Position numbers and translations under genes: made by a program
Source of the DNA: Tubulanus polymorphus
Taxonomy: Eukaryota; Nemertea; Palaeonemertea; Tubulaniformes; Tubulanidae
NCBI RefSeq assembly: GCF_964204645.1
Contig: NC_134027.1
Span: 20,820,485-20,884,484 of the forward strand
Reading direction: 5' to 3'
DNA: 64,000 nucleotides
Part shown: positions 35,801 through 47,000 of the stretch, in pieces
Numbering within the stretch: position 1 is the first letter of the stretch
Layout of the letters: the number at the start of each line of letters is the position of its first letter
Notes under the pieces: generated by a model
What the model saw: only the letters and a program-made list of their open reading frames with translations
The model's database searches: none
What the model was told of the DNA's origin: nothing

Positions 35801-38800
35801 AGCTGTTGAAACTCTTCGTTCTTCTTTCCGCTTCACAGATGAAACTTGCATATGTTTGAATTATTTGACAAGGGAAACGAACCCAGTTGGCTGAACCACG
35901 TGGATTACTCAATACCATTGCTACGCACGGTATATCAACATCATTTATCGGTTGTTTTCTAAGCGGAGATACTAGGCCCTGAATAACTTCCGATATCGTT
36001 TCGTTAATTCCAGGTTTATACCATTCCGTATAGCTTAATGGTTTCCCATCCGTCCATTTGTAATAACCTCCATTTACCTTAAATACGAGGAATATGAACC
36101 ATATCATTTCTAACATTCATTGGTAATTACCTAAAACGAACGAATGTCCAATTTAATTCGAACTTACCTGCCATTTTAATCCAATCATCAAAATAAGTGC
36201 CTCTTGCGAATATGCCTTCAAAAGTAGCTTTGTAGAGAAGAGCTTTTTCACAGCCAACATTTCATGTTGTGAGCTAATGCTGAGCAGATGCCCTCCATAT
36301 TTCCTTGCACAGTATAATTCAGCTTTCTCCCAATTCAGGGGTTTATTCTTGATGTATTTCACGCATGAAATTCTTAAATCCTGGAACTCTGTTGGGCAGC
36401 CATGGGGATCAGGTAGTTGGTTCATTGATGGCGGGTTCTGCAAAATGTATTGTATCTTAAACATCGGGGGATTAGTTGTTATTTCGAAATGCAATCTAAT
36501 GTCGGACAAACTATAAAATATCATCCCATTTTCGCAAATTTCCTTTAAATGTATGACCTGGCTACCGCCGACAATCACTCCATTTCGATGAAATTCATTC
36601 ATGTATTCCACATACATGAGTGGTTGCTTTTCCCAGAACGCTCCTCTTTTGCACGGAATCACCTCAATATATTTCACCAAGAAACGATAATAATTCATTT
36701 TTTCCCTCGGTATCGGGTCACCAAAGATGTACCGAGAGTGCTTGCCTAAATGACCGACCAATCCAGGAAAATTCGGTGACTGCACAATTCCGCAATTGTG
36801 TTTATAGCCCATGAGAAAGTCGATTTTTTTCAACGTAAAACATGTACGTCGAAGTATAACAATCAATTCTATCAAAAAGAAGAGATGAATATTAGTTAAT
36901 AAAACTGTGTGTGATACAAAGCCATTTTCCAGGAATTTTTTTATTAAACGAACAAATCTCTCACATCTCACAGCCGCTATATAATTAGGAGCACACGATT
37001 CAAGTTCATATTCGTGTGTTGACAATATGTGTATGTTTTTTATCGTCAAGTATCGATTTTGCGGTACAATCTCGAGACAATATGACGTCATATTTATCCA
37101 AACTTCCCCTTTCTGTAGAACATAGCTGTCGCACTCGGTGTAATGATATTTGAGTTTCCCAGAAAATACATTGCGATATTGGTTATAAGAGTAAGCCAAT
37201 ATGATAAATGGCCCACCAGACGTAATCAAGCTGAGGACAGTTCGCCCGAAGTGTCGACGTCCATTTGAGTTGGTGCCGGGGCAATACGGGCCATAGCGTC
37301 TAGCCGTAAAATTGCGTCCATCATATATATAAAATGCAGCTCGCTCACAATTCTCTGATAAAACTTTCATACTTAGTTGTTCGTCGCTGATGGAAACTTT
37401 CTTGAGCCTTAATATTTGAACACTCACGTGGAATATGTCCGACTTTTTTGACTTCCGGATGAAGGGGTTAGACTTCATACCACCTAACTATAAAAAAACA
37501 GTTATGAAAAAATAACATTGAATCGGAATTTATGGAAGCGTCCTGGTGACATCATTTTGTGAAAAAAGATAATTTCTAGGTTTATCACAAGTCGAAATAA
37601 AGTAGTTTTTCAATTAAGATTTGATTTCGAGGTTTAATCCGAGAACCGGCGAACTCGGGATAAACTTGGAAAATTCCCTCAAGACGCTCCCGTAGAAATT
37701 GATATTTCAATTCAATAATACATTACATAATATTACATTTAGATAGATTGCTCACCGATCGTTCGTGGACGGCTACGTCTGATTTAGAAAGCGTTTTCAA
37801 TTCATGATATATTTTCATATTCCTTTCGATAGCGTCTTTCTTCGTTGAAATACAAAGTATGACGAGAAATCCTTCTGATTTTACACTTAGCGATTCTAAG
37901 TAGTTGGGACTGAGTAATATATCTGTTCCCACAATATTTATGCCTTCGAGTTTGTACACGCCAATGGCGTCACCGGACTTGATGAGATCGCGTGTCCAGT
38001 TGAAAACAACGAACTGTAGTATGTCAGCTTTGATAGCCCAGCAATATAATTGTTTTGACTGAGTTATGACGTGTGGTCTATCACCGGGAATGAGCACTCC
38101 TGATGTACTGTTATGGATCGTATTCAAAGGATTAGAAATGTTCCAATCTGAAATTTTGTACATCTGAATTGACAATATTGAACTTATCTTTCGTATATAA
38201 GTCCGTCTTGTAACTCTTATGACAGCTTTGTTTGTTTTAGAGTAGAACGATGAAGGCGGATGTCCGGTTTGTTCTCGTATGATGCCAATGTTGTCATCGG
38301 AGTCGAAAGATCCATCGTAAATTTCAATGTTTGTCGGTGGATCGGAGTAACGAGTATTGATATCTGTTTCACTGAAAGTCAAGTTCATGGCAAAACCAGC
38401 AGGCATTCCAATCCATTCGATGAGAAACTGGCACTTACTTAAAATGAGATTTATCATAAATTTATATCCCATCGTTGTCTGTAACTTTTTTATTCTTTTA
38501 CATCCGTGAAATATTGTCTTTAGGTGATTTCCTTTTAAATGGTATAACATATAAACACGACTCCCTCGTATGCCGATAGCTTCGCTATTCATTAGCAAGG
38601 AAAACGAATGTTCACGGTGGAATTCGTGCATGCCTCCGCCACAAAGTCTATGTTTAACTTCGTTTCTGTGAATGTAGTGATCTCTACAGAATAAAGAAAG
38701 CTCGATGTCGTAGTATACTTGCACGTGAAAGGTGCCGGGTATAGAGCTGTTGACGAACCAACGACATTGAACACGTCGATTTAACGAAGGATAGTCCGGT

Positions 38801-38958
38801 GAAATGATGTAGCCAGACGTGGAATCGACGGGGTACCACGTGTTGTTACACGACGAGCTGACCGCAACAGACGATTCATCGTCGATCTGATTGGCTTGCG
38901 AGATACAGCTATGACGGACGATTAGTAGCGCTATATACAGCGATCTCAGTCTATCCAT
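32814..38958 (-). CDS. GRL101-like receptor: CUB, C-type lectin, LDLa repeats, LRRs, 7TM; 1928 aa
   Basis: Three large exons in phase 0: 37756-38958, 36168-37487 and 32814-36077. The ATG at 38958 is chosen because a signal peptide (SLYIALLIV) follows and it aligns with the paralogue's start. Exon 1 has CUB-like domains. Exon 2 has a further CUB-like domain (CGIVQSPNFPG) and starts a C-type lectin domain (NWEKAELYCARKYGGHLLSI), which exon 3 finishes (KWTDGKPLSYTEW, NWVRFPC). Then come a degenerate second lectin-like unit, about six LDL-receptor class A repeats (CDGKKDCQNGEDE type), a Cys-rich LRR cap, about six LRRs, a DAYKFCC hinge like that of LGR/relaxin receptors, and seven membrane helices with NPLLY in TM7. 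The TM3 box reads LRYS, not DRY. It should be a plasma-membrane receptor with unknown ligand. This architecture matches Lymnaea GRL101. The gene looks intact. Confidence 0.88.
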
Positions 38959-38982
38959 GCCCGCCGAACGGTACTGAAACAT

Positions 38983-39629
38983 TAACGTATGACCAAACTC
39001 TTGGAAATGTCATTAACTTCAGTTTCGTCTGTCTAAATTGCGCTTCGCGAATACAGGAAATTAATTACTATATTTAGATACATAAAACCAAAACTTTTTT
39101 AAATCATTGATTTTGTTTGGCAAATAGAAAAGAATATATCTACTTCTTTTTGTTATGTTGATTCTGATTAAAACGTCAATTTTCGTAGGGGAAGTTTTTT
39201 AACCAATATTGACTATGTCGTAACTTGAATGTACATTATTATTCATTATACGTATACTGTTGATAGAAATTCAACGGTTTATTAACTGATTCTAAGCAAA
39301 TAGAGACTAATGCACCGATTTGAATCATACTTTGAAGTTGAAGAAATTTGGTCAAACCACTACATACAAAATTTAAAAGATTAAAAACCAATTTTATTTT
39401 TCAAGAATTAAAATCAAAATACATGACGTTTCGAACTCTCACTAGTGTTCATCGTCAGGTGGGACGTTGACCTTCGGCAATGTTCATCTCGATGAGTCTT
39501 TGCGCTGTAATGGCTCAACTCCAGAACAGGTAAAAAGTAGATCTGTGGGTCCAACATTTTCACTGAGATAAGTGTTAATATACTCGCCGCAGATCAATAG
39601 AAGGAGGCACGTGAAGTAATTTTCCGAAG
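38983..39629. other. 5' flank of the intact GRL101-like gene
   Basis: It should contain the promoter of the minus-strand receptor gene. Segment 39003-39360 recurs in the same orientation at about 41340-41660. A hammerhead-like motif lies at 39423-39459. Confidence 0.5.
39423..39459 (-). other. Hammerhead-like hairpin motif
   Basis: On the minus strand: CCTGACGA, stem GAAC...GTTC enclosing ACTAGTGAGA, then GAAACGTCATG. It fits CTGANGA-stem-GAAA. This is the best-preserved of the three such motifs in the window; catalytic function is not shown. Confidence 0.4.
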
Positions 39630-40015
39630 TCGACAATCGGCAATGGGCAATCAGAAACCTAGTAGTCGACCATTTCTAGATTCGACAATCGGCAATAAGA
39701 TGATATAGATACTGTGATTGTGAGGGTGAAATAGATACTGTGATTGTTAGGGTGAAATAGATGCTGTGATTGTGAGGGTGAAATAGATGCTGTAATTGTG
39801 AGGGTGATATAGGTGCTGTGATTGTGAGGGTTATATAGATGCTGTGGTTGTGAGGGTTATATAGATGCTGTGGTTGTGAGGGTGATATCGATGCTGTAAT
39901 TGTGAGGGTGATATAGATGCTGTGATTGTGAGGGTGAAATAGGTGCTTTGATTGTGATTGTGGGAACGACAATTTGGTTTCTGATTGCCGATTGCTGATT
40001 GCCGATTGTCGACGT
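39630..40015. repeat. 26-bp minisatellite framed by inverted repeats
   Basis: About ten copies of a 26-bp unit (consensus begins TGAAATAGATGCTGTGATTG) fill 39700-39960. The left flank has GTCGACAATCGGCAATGGGC and the right flank, inverted, has GATTGCCGATTGTCGAC with an internal duplication, so the array sits between ~40-bp inverted arms. The adjoining GTCGACCA is also mirrored. Confidence 0.8.
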
Positions 40016-40540
40016 GAAAACTGGTCGACTATCAGGTTTTTGACGGCAATTTGAAACCGAACCACTCACCTCATTTAAGAAAACGAGGTGAAAGAAATGC
40101 TCCACGATGGAACTATATTGACCTATTCTGGAGTTGAACCGAACTGATGAATGCGCGTATTTATGTATTCTTGGTTGTCAATTTAATAATTAGAGATGAG
40201 AGTTTTTACGAGTCACAATTGTTGTAATATCGGTTTACATTACGTGTGAATCGTCGATTACATTGCCTACATTGATTACATTGCGAAAACATTACAACAC
40301 CAGACATTACGATTAAGTTCCATTTTACGATTAAGTTCCATTTTCCAGGTTTCAGCTTTTCAGAATTATCACTTATATACCGAAAATGGCCATTGCTTTG
40401 ACGGACGTCGATTCCTTAGAGTATGGCACATTTCCTCGCAGTGAACAACTGGAAGCAAATGTATTTCAAACGACTTTCGAGGAGATGAGCTGAATAGGTC
40501 ATAGCACCCAGAAGTAATTTCACATTTTCATATGTTTTTG
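40016..40540. other. Spacer with no recognised gene
   Basis: A short duplicated phrase (ATTACGATTAAGTTCCATTT, second copy beginning TTTACG) at 40305-40345 is the only structure noted. Confidence 0.4.
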
Positions 40541-40785
40541 TATGGTAGCTGATTCGGGCCATACTAAAAAATTTTTCTGTACGGCTAGAGCAACGATAAA
40601 AAAATTTTTTCACAGTGACCCTTTTTTGGTTTTCTCGCGCGACAATTCAAAACCAAACGTTTTGAATTGTCGCGCGAGAAAACCTAAAGTTTTGAATTCA
40701 CGCGCGAGAAAACCAAAAAAGGGCTGTGAAAATTTTTTTTATCGTACAGAAAAGTTTTTTAGTATGGCCCGAATCAGCCACCATA
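40541..40785. mobile_element. Complete 245-bp MITE, GGCTGATTCGGGCC family
   Basis: The terminal inverted repeats run about 45 bp: TATGGTAGCTGATTCGGGCC at the left and its near-exact complement ending in CCATA at the right. The interior folds on itself around TTGTCGCGCGAGAAAACC and its inverse. It is flanked by TTTTTG on both sides (40535-40540 and 40786-40791), a possible 6-bp target duplication. No coding capacity. Confidence 0.9.
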
Positions 40786-41339
40786 TTTTTGAGCTCATCG
40801 ATTTTGGGGTAAATTATACGCCATTTTACACGCGCTAGATCAGAAATAAATTGAGAATACGCACAGTGATGTTTGTCTATCCAAAGGGAACCATGGCGGT
40901 AAAAATGCGTCCTGGGACAATAGATTGTTTTTTTCTTACAGAAAATTCATTTCCCATTAGTAATTTATTTCGCCGACTTTTCGGTGCCTTTTTTCAATAG
41001 AAATTAATAAAAGAGGGCTTTTTACGAAAAATCGGATAACTTTCCATGTATTTTTTTTTTCTTGCAGGAAATATTTTCTTGTAAGTAATATATCAGAACG
41101 TATGAACTATAAAAAAAAAACCTTTTGACAAACACAAAATATTTTTTCGTAACTCATCAATTTGTCAGACACAACTGATCTTAGAAATGTCTCCCATCAA
41201 TTCGTTAAACAGATATGGACTTATTCTGTAGAAATAAAAGCTGATTATAGCCTGCGAAGAAGTCTATTCAATTAACATGCCGTAAATACCTCTAATAAAC
41301 AGTATTTTACAGAGTAAGATATTTTGAAACATTCTTATT

Positions 41340-41660
41340 TAGCGTGCACGTACTAAAATTCACTAACAGATACTTAATCTTCGCACCGCTGAATTGATTA
41401 ACTATATTCAGATGTATGCATAAAAACAAAACTTTTTGAATCATTGATCTATGTTTAATAAATAACTATGATAGAATATAGCTTCTTTTTTAGATATTGA
41501 TTAGATTGAAACGGTCAATTTTCGTAGGGCAAGTTTATTTTAACCAATATACCTCGTCGTGGCTTTGATTTATTATATATCTAAATTACATGTGTGCAGT
41601 TTATAGAAATCATCAGTTAATAAACTGGTTCTAATTGAAAATAAAATGCAAATTTGATCA
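41340..41660 (+). repeat. Direct copy of the region 39003-39360
   Basis: Shared blocks in the same order include AAAACAAAACTTTT/AAAACCAAAACTTTT, TTTTCGTAGGG, TTTTAACCAATAT and GGTTTATTAACTG-like segments. It lies next to the receptor relic at 41670. The relic is on the plus strand while the gene beside the other copy is on the minus strand, so the duplication history involved an inversion. Confidence 0.55.
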
Positions 41661-41669
41661 TATATATAT

Positions 41670-42603
41670 TTCAGGTTTCTGATCATATATTATATCGCAA
41701 CGATAGTATGTAAGAAATCAAAGCCGGGTGATAAAGACCCGATTATTCTCAAAGAACATATTCGAGCACGAATATTGAAACAAAAGCTACATGAAAACAA
41801 AATATGCGACAATTTTGCTGTGGCTGGTATTATATTCAATAGTATTGAAAATGTAATGTTTGAGGTTGGAATATTCATCCCAAAATTCCAAATCAAATTT
41901 AATTCGCGAGAAATGTCGTCAAGAAAACAGTCGAACATCTTTGCAAATCAGGATTTCTATATTCGGGAGTTCATGCATCAAATACATAACAGATGAACGT
42001 CTGAATCGGGAGAATGCTGAAATACACTGTCGAGAGAAGTACGCGGGACATCTGCTCAGCATCAACTCAAACGATGAAATGATTGGTATAAAAATATTAT
42101 TCGCTACAGCATTTCTGAAAGAAGCTTATTCACAGAAGGAGTTACTAATGATGATAGGACTGAAATTTAAGGTATATAACCTATGTTCTTTTTTGAATAC
42201 GTGTACTGTTCAAAGAATGAGCCATTGGATGCAATACAGCCGTCAAATACTGATATATATCATTCTATTTTGTTTTTAGTTGAACACTGCTAATTATACG
42301 TGGACTGATGGAAAACCATTGAGCTACACAGAGTGGTATAAACCTACTATTAACGAAACGATACCAGAAGTAATTCAACTAAATAATCCACGAGGATCAG
42401 CAAACTGGGTTCGATTCCCGTGTCAAATCGTTGAGACGCACACAAGTTTTATTTGTGAAAGGGATATCATGCATGGCAATAATTCAATTGCAAATGGCTT
42501 TGACAACGATTCAACCAATGATGATATTCCTTCATTGATAGACAATGCCATCTACTCACCTCGTACGTTTCGTTGGATAAGCATAGTTAGACAATGTTGT
42601 TGA
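41670..42603 (+). pseudogene. GRL101-like receptor relic (end of exon 2, intron, start of exon 3)
   Basis: It matches the frameshifted paralogue from about 46145 to 47150, including the intron (donor after GLKFK, acceptor TTTTTAG before 42280). It covers the end of the third CUB-like domain and the C-type lectin domain. Frames change between about 41930 and 41980. The exon 3 part has a 23-codon in-frame deletion after PEVIQ that removes the segment with a conserved lectin Cys, and it stops after VRQCC. It retains the intron, so it is a genomic duplicate rather than a retrocopy. Confidence 0.85.
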
Positions 42604-42649
42604 TATACACATTTCATACATACTAGGGGCCAAATAAAAAATGTTGAAC

Positions 42650-43010
42650 GTTATCCCTCATTAAACGATTGGAAAGGGCAAATTTACCTTCGGATGGAGG
42701 TCGTTTATGTAACGTCATAGTTTGTTTACCAACTTGCGACACATAAAAACAAATGATTGTGATCTATAAACTTCGAGGGTCAGTCATGTAAATCATCTTA
42801 TTGTGTTTACCACCTAGTAGGGCGTAGTCAAGATGAAACACAACATGCCAAATCAACGAATTGATAATCACTTTTTCATACATTATACAGAGGCCCGTTC
42901 CACATTCATTGTTCAAACTTTGAAGACCAGTCTTAGGCCATCATCGTTCAAAAGCTTATCTTACTACTTAAAACTAGTCATAAGATCTAAGACGTTTTTT
43001 GTAATTAAGT
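42650..43010 (+). repeat. Paralogous 3' flank, copy 1 (copy 2 at ~50360-50720)
   Basis: Shared blocks include GGGCAAATT(T/C)(A/T)CCTTC, GTTTACCAAC, CATGTAAATCAT/CATGTAAATACAT, TTGTGTTTACCACCTAGTA-like, GTCAAGATGAAA and CAGAGGCC. Both copies lie just downstream of a GRL101-like copy on the plus strand. So the relic and the large pseudogene descend from duplication of a unit that included 3' flanking DNA. Confidence 0.65.
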
Positions 43011-43101
43011 CAAAACTGTATAACTGGATCCGGGAGGTAAACTGCCCAAACATGTTTCTATGTTTGGGATTTCATTTATTTTCAAAATAACATGTAAAAG
43101 G

Positions 43102-43277
43102 TATGGTGACTGATTCGGACCATACCAAAAACTTTTTCTGTGCGGCTAGAGGAACGAATAAAAAAGTTTTTCATATTGGCCCATTTTTGGTTTTCTTTCA
43201 CGAAAATGCAAAACTTATGGTTTTTTCGCGCGAGAATTCAAAAAGTTTGGTTTTCTCGGACGAGAATTCAAAAATTT
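43102..43277. mobile_element. Truncated MITE, GGCTGATTCGGGCC family
   Basis: The left end TATGGTGACTGATTCGGACC and the first ~60 bp closely match the complete copy at 40541. Interior CGCGAGAATTCAAAA units follow, but the right terminal repeat is missing. Confidence 0.75.
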
Positions 43278-44039
43278 AGTCGAATCTCAGTACGATTCGG
43301 ATGTATTGTTGATCATAGTGATAGCAATAATAGTTATGATAATAATAAGTTGCAAATATATATTACGAACATGTACAATCAAAATATATCTATGACCATA
43401 AACATATAAGGCGAAATACGTACTCATACATCTATGCCTTGTTTTTAAAGATACAATTACCACACTATTCTACCTAGATAGTATTAATTAACATACATAA
43501 TCTGTGCGTGTAGCAGCGCACTCGGGGTAGTGTGGCTGGGTTTCGAACCGGGGTCAGTCTCCGAATTCCTTCCGGGGAGGGTGATTTTGAAAAGGTGAAG
43601 CTTACTATGTTAACACTAACGATTCCCCTCCACACAGAAAGCTCCGTGTATTACAATATATATGATGATCCGAATGCGGTAAATGAAAAACTACAGAAAT
43701 GGGCTACGGTTTATACCGTCGTTTAGACGCAATAGAACATCTCTAAATGTATCTCAAAATACATTTAAATTAAACTGCAAACTGCTCTGCATGAAATTAC
43801 AAGTTATAATCACGCCTCACCTTGAATTAGCCGCAGGCAGACATGAGATATTTGGGGAATTATTTCATACTCTTTAATATAAAATAGAAATGTTTGCAAA
43901 GTACTGCACACAGAAACTACTCACGCATTTTATTTCGAGAATTCAATTATATTGTATCAACGACGGATTTGAAAGGTTTATTAATTTTGTCCATTCGTCT
44001 CCACGGTATCATCGTTCAGTTCTCTCGGTCGTGCTCGAT
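43278..44039. other. 5' flank of the GRL101-like pseudogene copy
   Basis: An in-frame extension upstream of the ATG at 44040 is open back to 43890 but has no similarity to the intact gene, so it is treated as 5'UTR. A B-box-like GGTTCGAAACC on the minus strand near 43542 has no matching A box. No other element was seen. Confidence 0.45.
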
Positions 44040-47000
44040 ATGGAGCAGCGAATGAGAGCGCTGTTTATAGCGTTACTGATCGTCTGGCAAGTTCACGTCG
44101 CTCGCGCTGATCGGACATACTCGGTTGGAGATTCGCCTATAGCAGCAAGTGTATCTTGTAACAACACGTGGTACCCACTCGATTGTACGTCTGGTTACAT
44201 CGTTACACCGAATTATCCTGAGTTATTGCGCGGCGTTGAATGTTATTGGTTCCTTAACAGCTCCATTCCAGGTACATTTCACATTCAAGCATACCACTCA
44301 ATCGAACCGTCAATATTCTGCAAGGATGACTACCTTTTCATCGATCAGTCGGATTCGATAATTTGCGGTGATGGGGAATATGAAACCCGCCAAAAAGATT
44401 TTATCTCATTTATGTTCAAGAGTGACGTCAATGGTGCACAAGGTAGTCGGGTTTTTATGATATATCGCTTTGAAAGAGGCCAAATGAAAATGAAGCACAC
44501 CTGTCGAAAATCTAAGAAAACATTGAATGAAATGCAGACACAGACAGGTCACAGATTTCAAGTGTACTCTCACTTCAAAAAGTGTCAACTGTTTGTGGAA
44601 TGGGATGTGATTCCAAATGGTTTTGCTATGAGCATAACTTTTATCAAGTTAAGCCTAAAGCATGCTCCTCCAGACACGACTCTGGAAATTCGCGATGGAC
44701 CAAACACCAAAACTAAACCAATTGCACTCATACGACAACAAACCGGACATCCCCCTCTATCAGTCTACACTCAAACAAACCAAGCCCTCATATCAATACC
44801 ACGTGCAATGTTACAGTCAGATATTCTAGTTCAGGTGTACAAGATATCGGACTGGGACGTATATAATCCATTGCTTCGGATCTATTATAACGAATCGGGA
44901 GTGCTCATTCCTAAGGACAAAAGTTTATATGTAACAACTCAATCAAAATATTTACACTGCTGGTCTATCACGGTGGAGGTGTTGCAGTACGTCGTCTTCA
45001 ACTGGACGCGTGATCTCGTTTCATACGGTGACGTCATTGGCGTGTATAAACTAGAAGGGTTACAAGTTGTGGGAACAGATATCTTATTTGGCTACAACTA
45101 CCTGAAATCGCTGAGTATGAAATCCGACAGCTTTATCGTAGTACTATGTGTTTTGATGAAATTAGATCGCAGAGATTCAAATGTAGAAATACATTTTCAA
45201 AAGGAAACTCTTTCGATGGCAGATTTACACGTAAAAGTAGAACCGGTAGGTATTAACGCTAATAATGAGAGCGTATGTGAAGGAAACGTGAACGATACTT
45301 GTAAATAAATTGTGTTGATAATTTCAGATACGTGCTATACAATTAACGCGGATCGGGCCGTTCACTTATATGCCAGCATGGAAGAAAGAAATGCCGTTCG
45401 CTTATCACATCGTCAACTATCAGTTTAGGTGGAAAGTCGATATATACGAAGGAAATGATTTTGAACTAGCGGTGTCATCAGTGACGTGTGAGCGAGCTGG
45501 ATTTTACATATGGCGGTAATTTCACAGCCAGACGCTATGGACCGTATTGTCCTAATTCGCGTCAATACGAGCGTTACGTCGTTAGCCAGGTCACTTCAGG
45601 TGGGCCGGTTATTGTAGTTGCATACACATACTCAACCGGAGATCCTTATGTAGGAAAAAGTTCACGTCTATTGTGTAGCCCGACTAATTGTGATGGTTAC
45701 GTGTTACGGCACAGTGAACATCAAATCAACATAACGTCTCGCTGTCTCGTGATAACACCAGCCAACCGGCGACTTCCATTGAAGACAATACATATTTTAT
45801 CGAAACGTCAGTATGAAATTGGACGATGTTTTCGTAAACGTTTCCAAACATGTGATATATATCTGAGAGTGCAGAATCAGTTTCTCAATAACGGTTTGGT
45901 ATTGAACACTGTGGAAATGCGACAGGATACATCATTCAGATTACAACCATTAATTGCTGAACTACGAAATAAATGCGAAAGATTAAAGGAACCGGACACT
46001 GGGTCACATACAGACTTATTGTTCTTAGACAAATGTGGAATTTTCCAATCACCATCCTTCCCAGGACATCCCATATCGATGTATCAAGCGAGAACGGCAA
46101 AGACCTACAGTTTTTATAACCCTTTCGACGGTAGAAATTCGGCCATATATTTCAAGTTTCTGATCAAATATATTGCAAAGGTAGCGTGTGAGAAATCATA
46201 TCCGGAAGATACAGATCCGATTATTGTGAAAGAACATATCAATGATGAACGGTTATCAAAACAGAAATTACACGAAAACAAGATATGCGGCAATTTTGCA
46301 GTGGCTGGTGTTACATTCAATAGTATCCAACTACCTTGCGTTCGAGGTAGGAAAATACATCCATAAATTTCAAATTCAATTCAATTCGCATACAGTTTTG
46401 CGGATGAAACGGTCGATTGACGTTTGCAAATCAGGATTTCTATACTCGGGATTTTCATGCATCAAATATATATAACAGATGAACGTCAGAATTGGGAGAA
46501 TGCTGAAATACACTGTCGAGAGGAGTACGCGGGACATCTGCTCAGCATCAACTCAAACGATGAAATGAATGCTATAAAAAGATTATTCGCTACAGCATTT
46601 CTAAGAGAAGCTTATTCACAAGAGTTGATAATGATGATAGGACTGAAACTTCAGGTATATAAGGATAAGTTTTCTATTGCTTTTCAAAGAATGAGCCATT
46701 GGACACAATATGACCGTCAACAAGTAATATTTTTTGTTCCCTTTTGTTTGTTAGTTGAACGCCGGTTACTATACGTGGACTGATGGAAAACCATTAAGCT
46801 ACACGGAGTGGTATAAACCTACTAATAACGAAACGATACCAGAAGTAATTCGAGGTCTGCTATCTCCTTCGAGAAAGCAACCGATGAATGACGTCGGTAT
46901 GCCGTGTACAGCGATGATACTGAATAACCCACGTGGATCAGCAAACTGGGTTCGATTCCCCTGTCAAATCGTGGAAACACACACGAGTTTCATTTGTGAA

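Noticed and set aside
39676-40105. 129-aa and 82-aa minus-strand ORFs with repeated Ser/Pro/Gln blocks
   Set aside because: They are translations of the 26-bp minisatellite. The apparent protein repeat follows from the DNA repeat and the frame drifts because 26 is not divisible by three.
43535-43552. B-box-like GGTTCGAAACC on the minus strand suggesting a tRNA gene or SINE
   Set aside because: No A box, no cloverleaf, and no poly(A) or repeat tail could be found at the proper distances.
43890-44039. 50-codon in-frame extension upstream of the receptor pseudogene start
   Set aside because: The intact paralogue has no matching sequence, and the ATG at 44040 aligns with its signal peptide.
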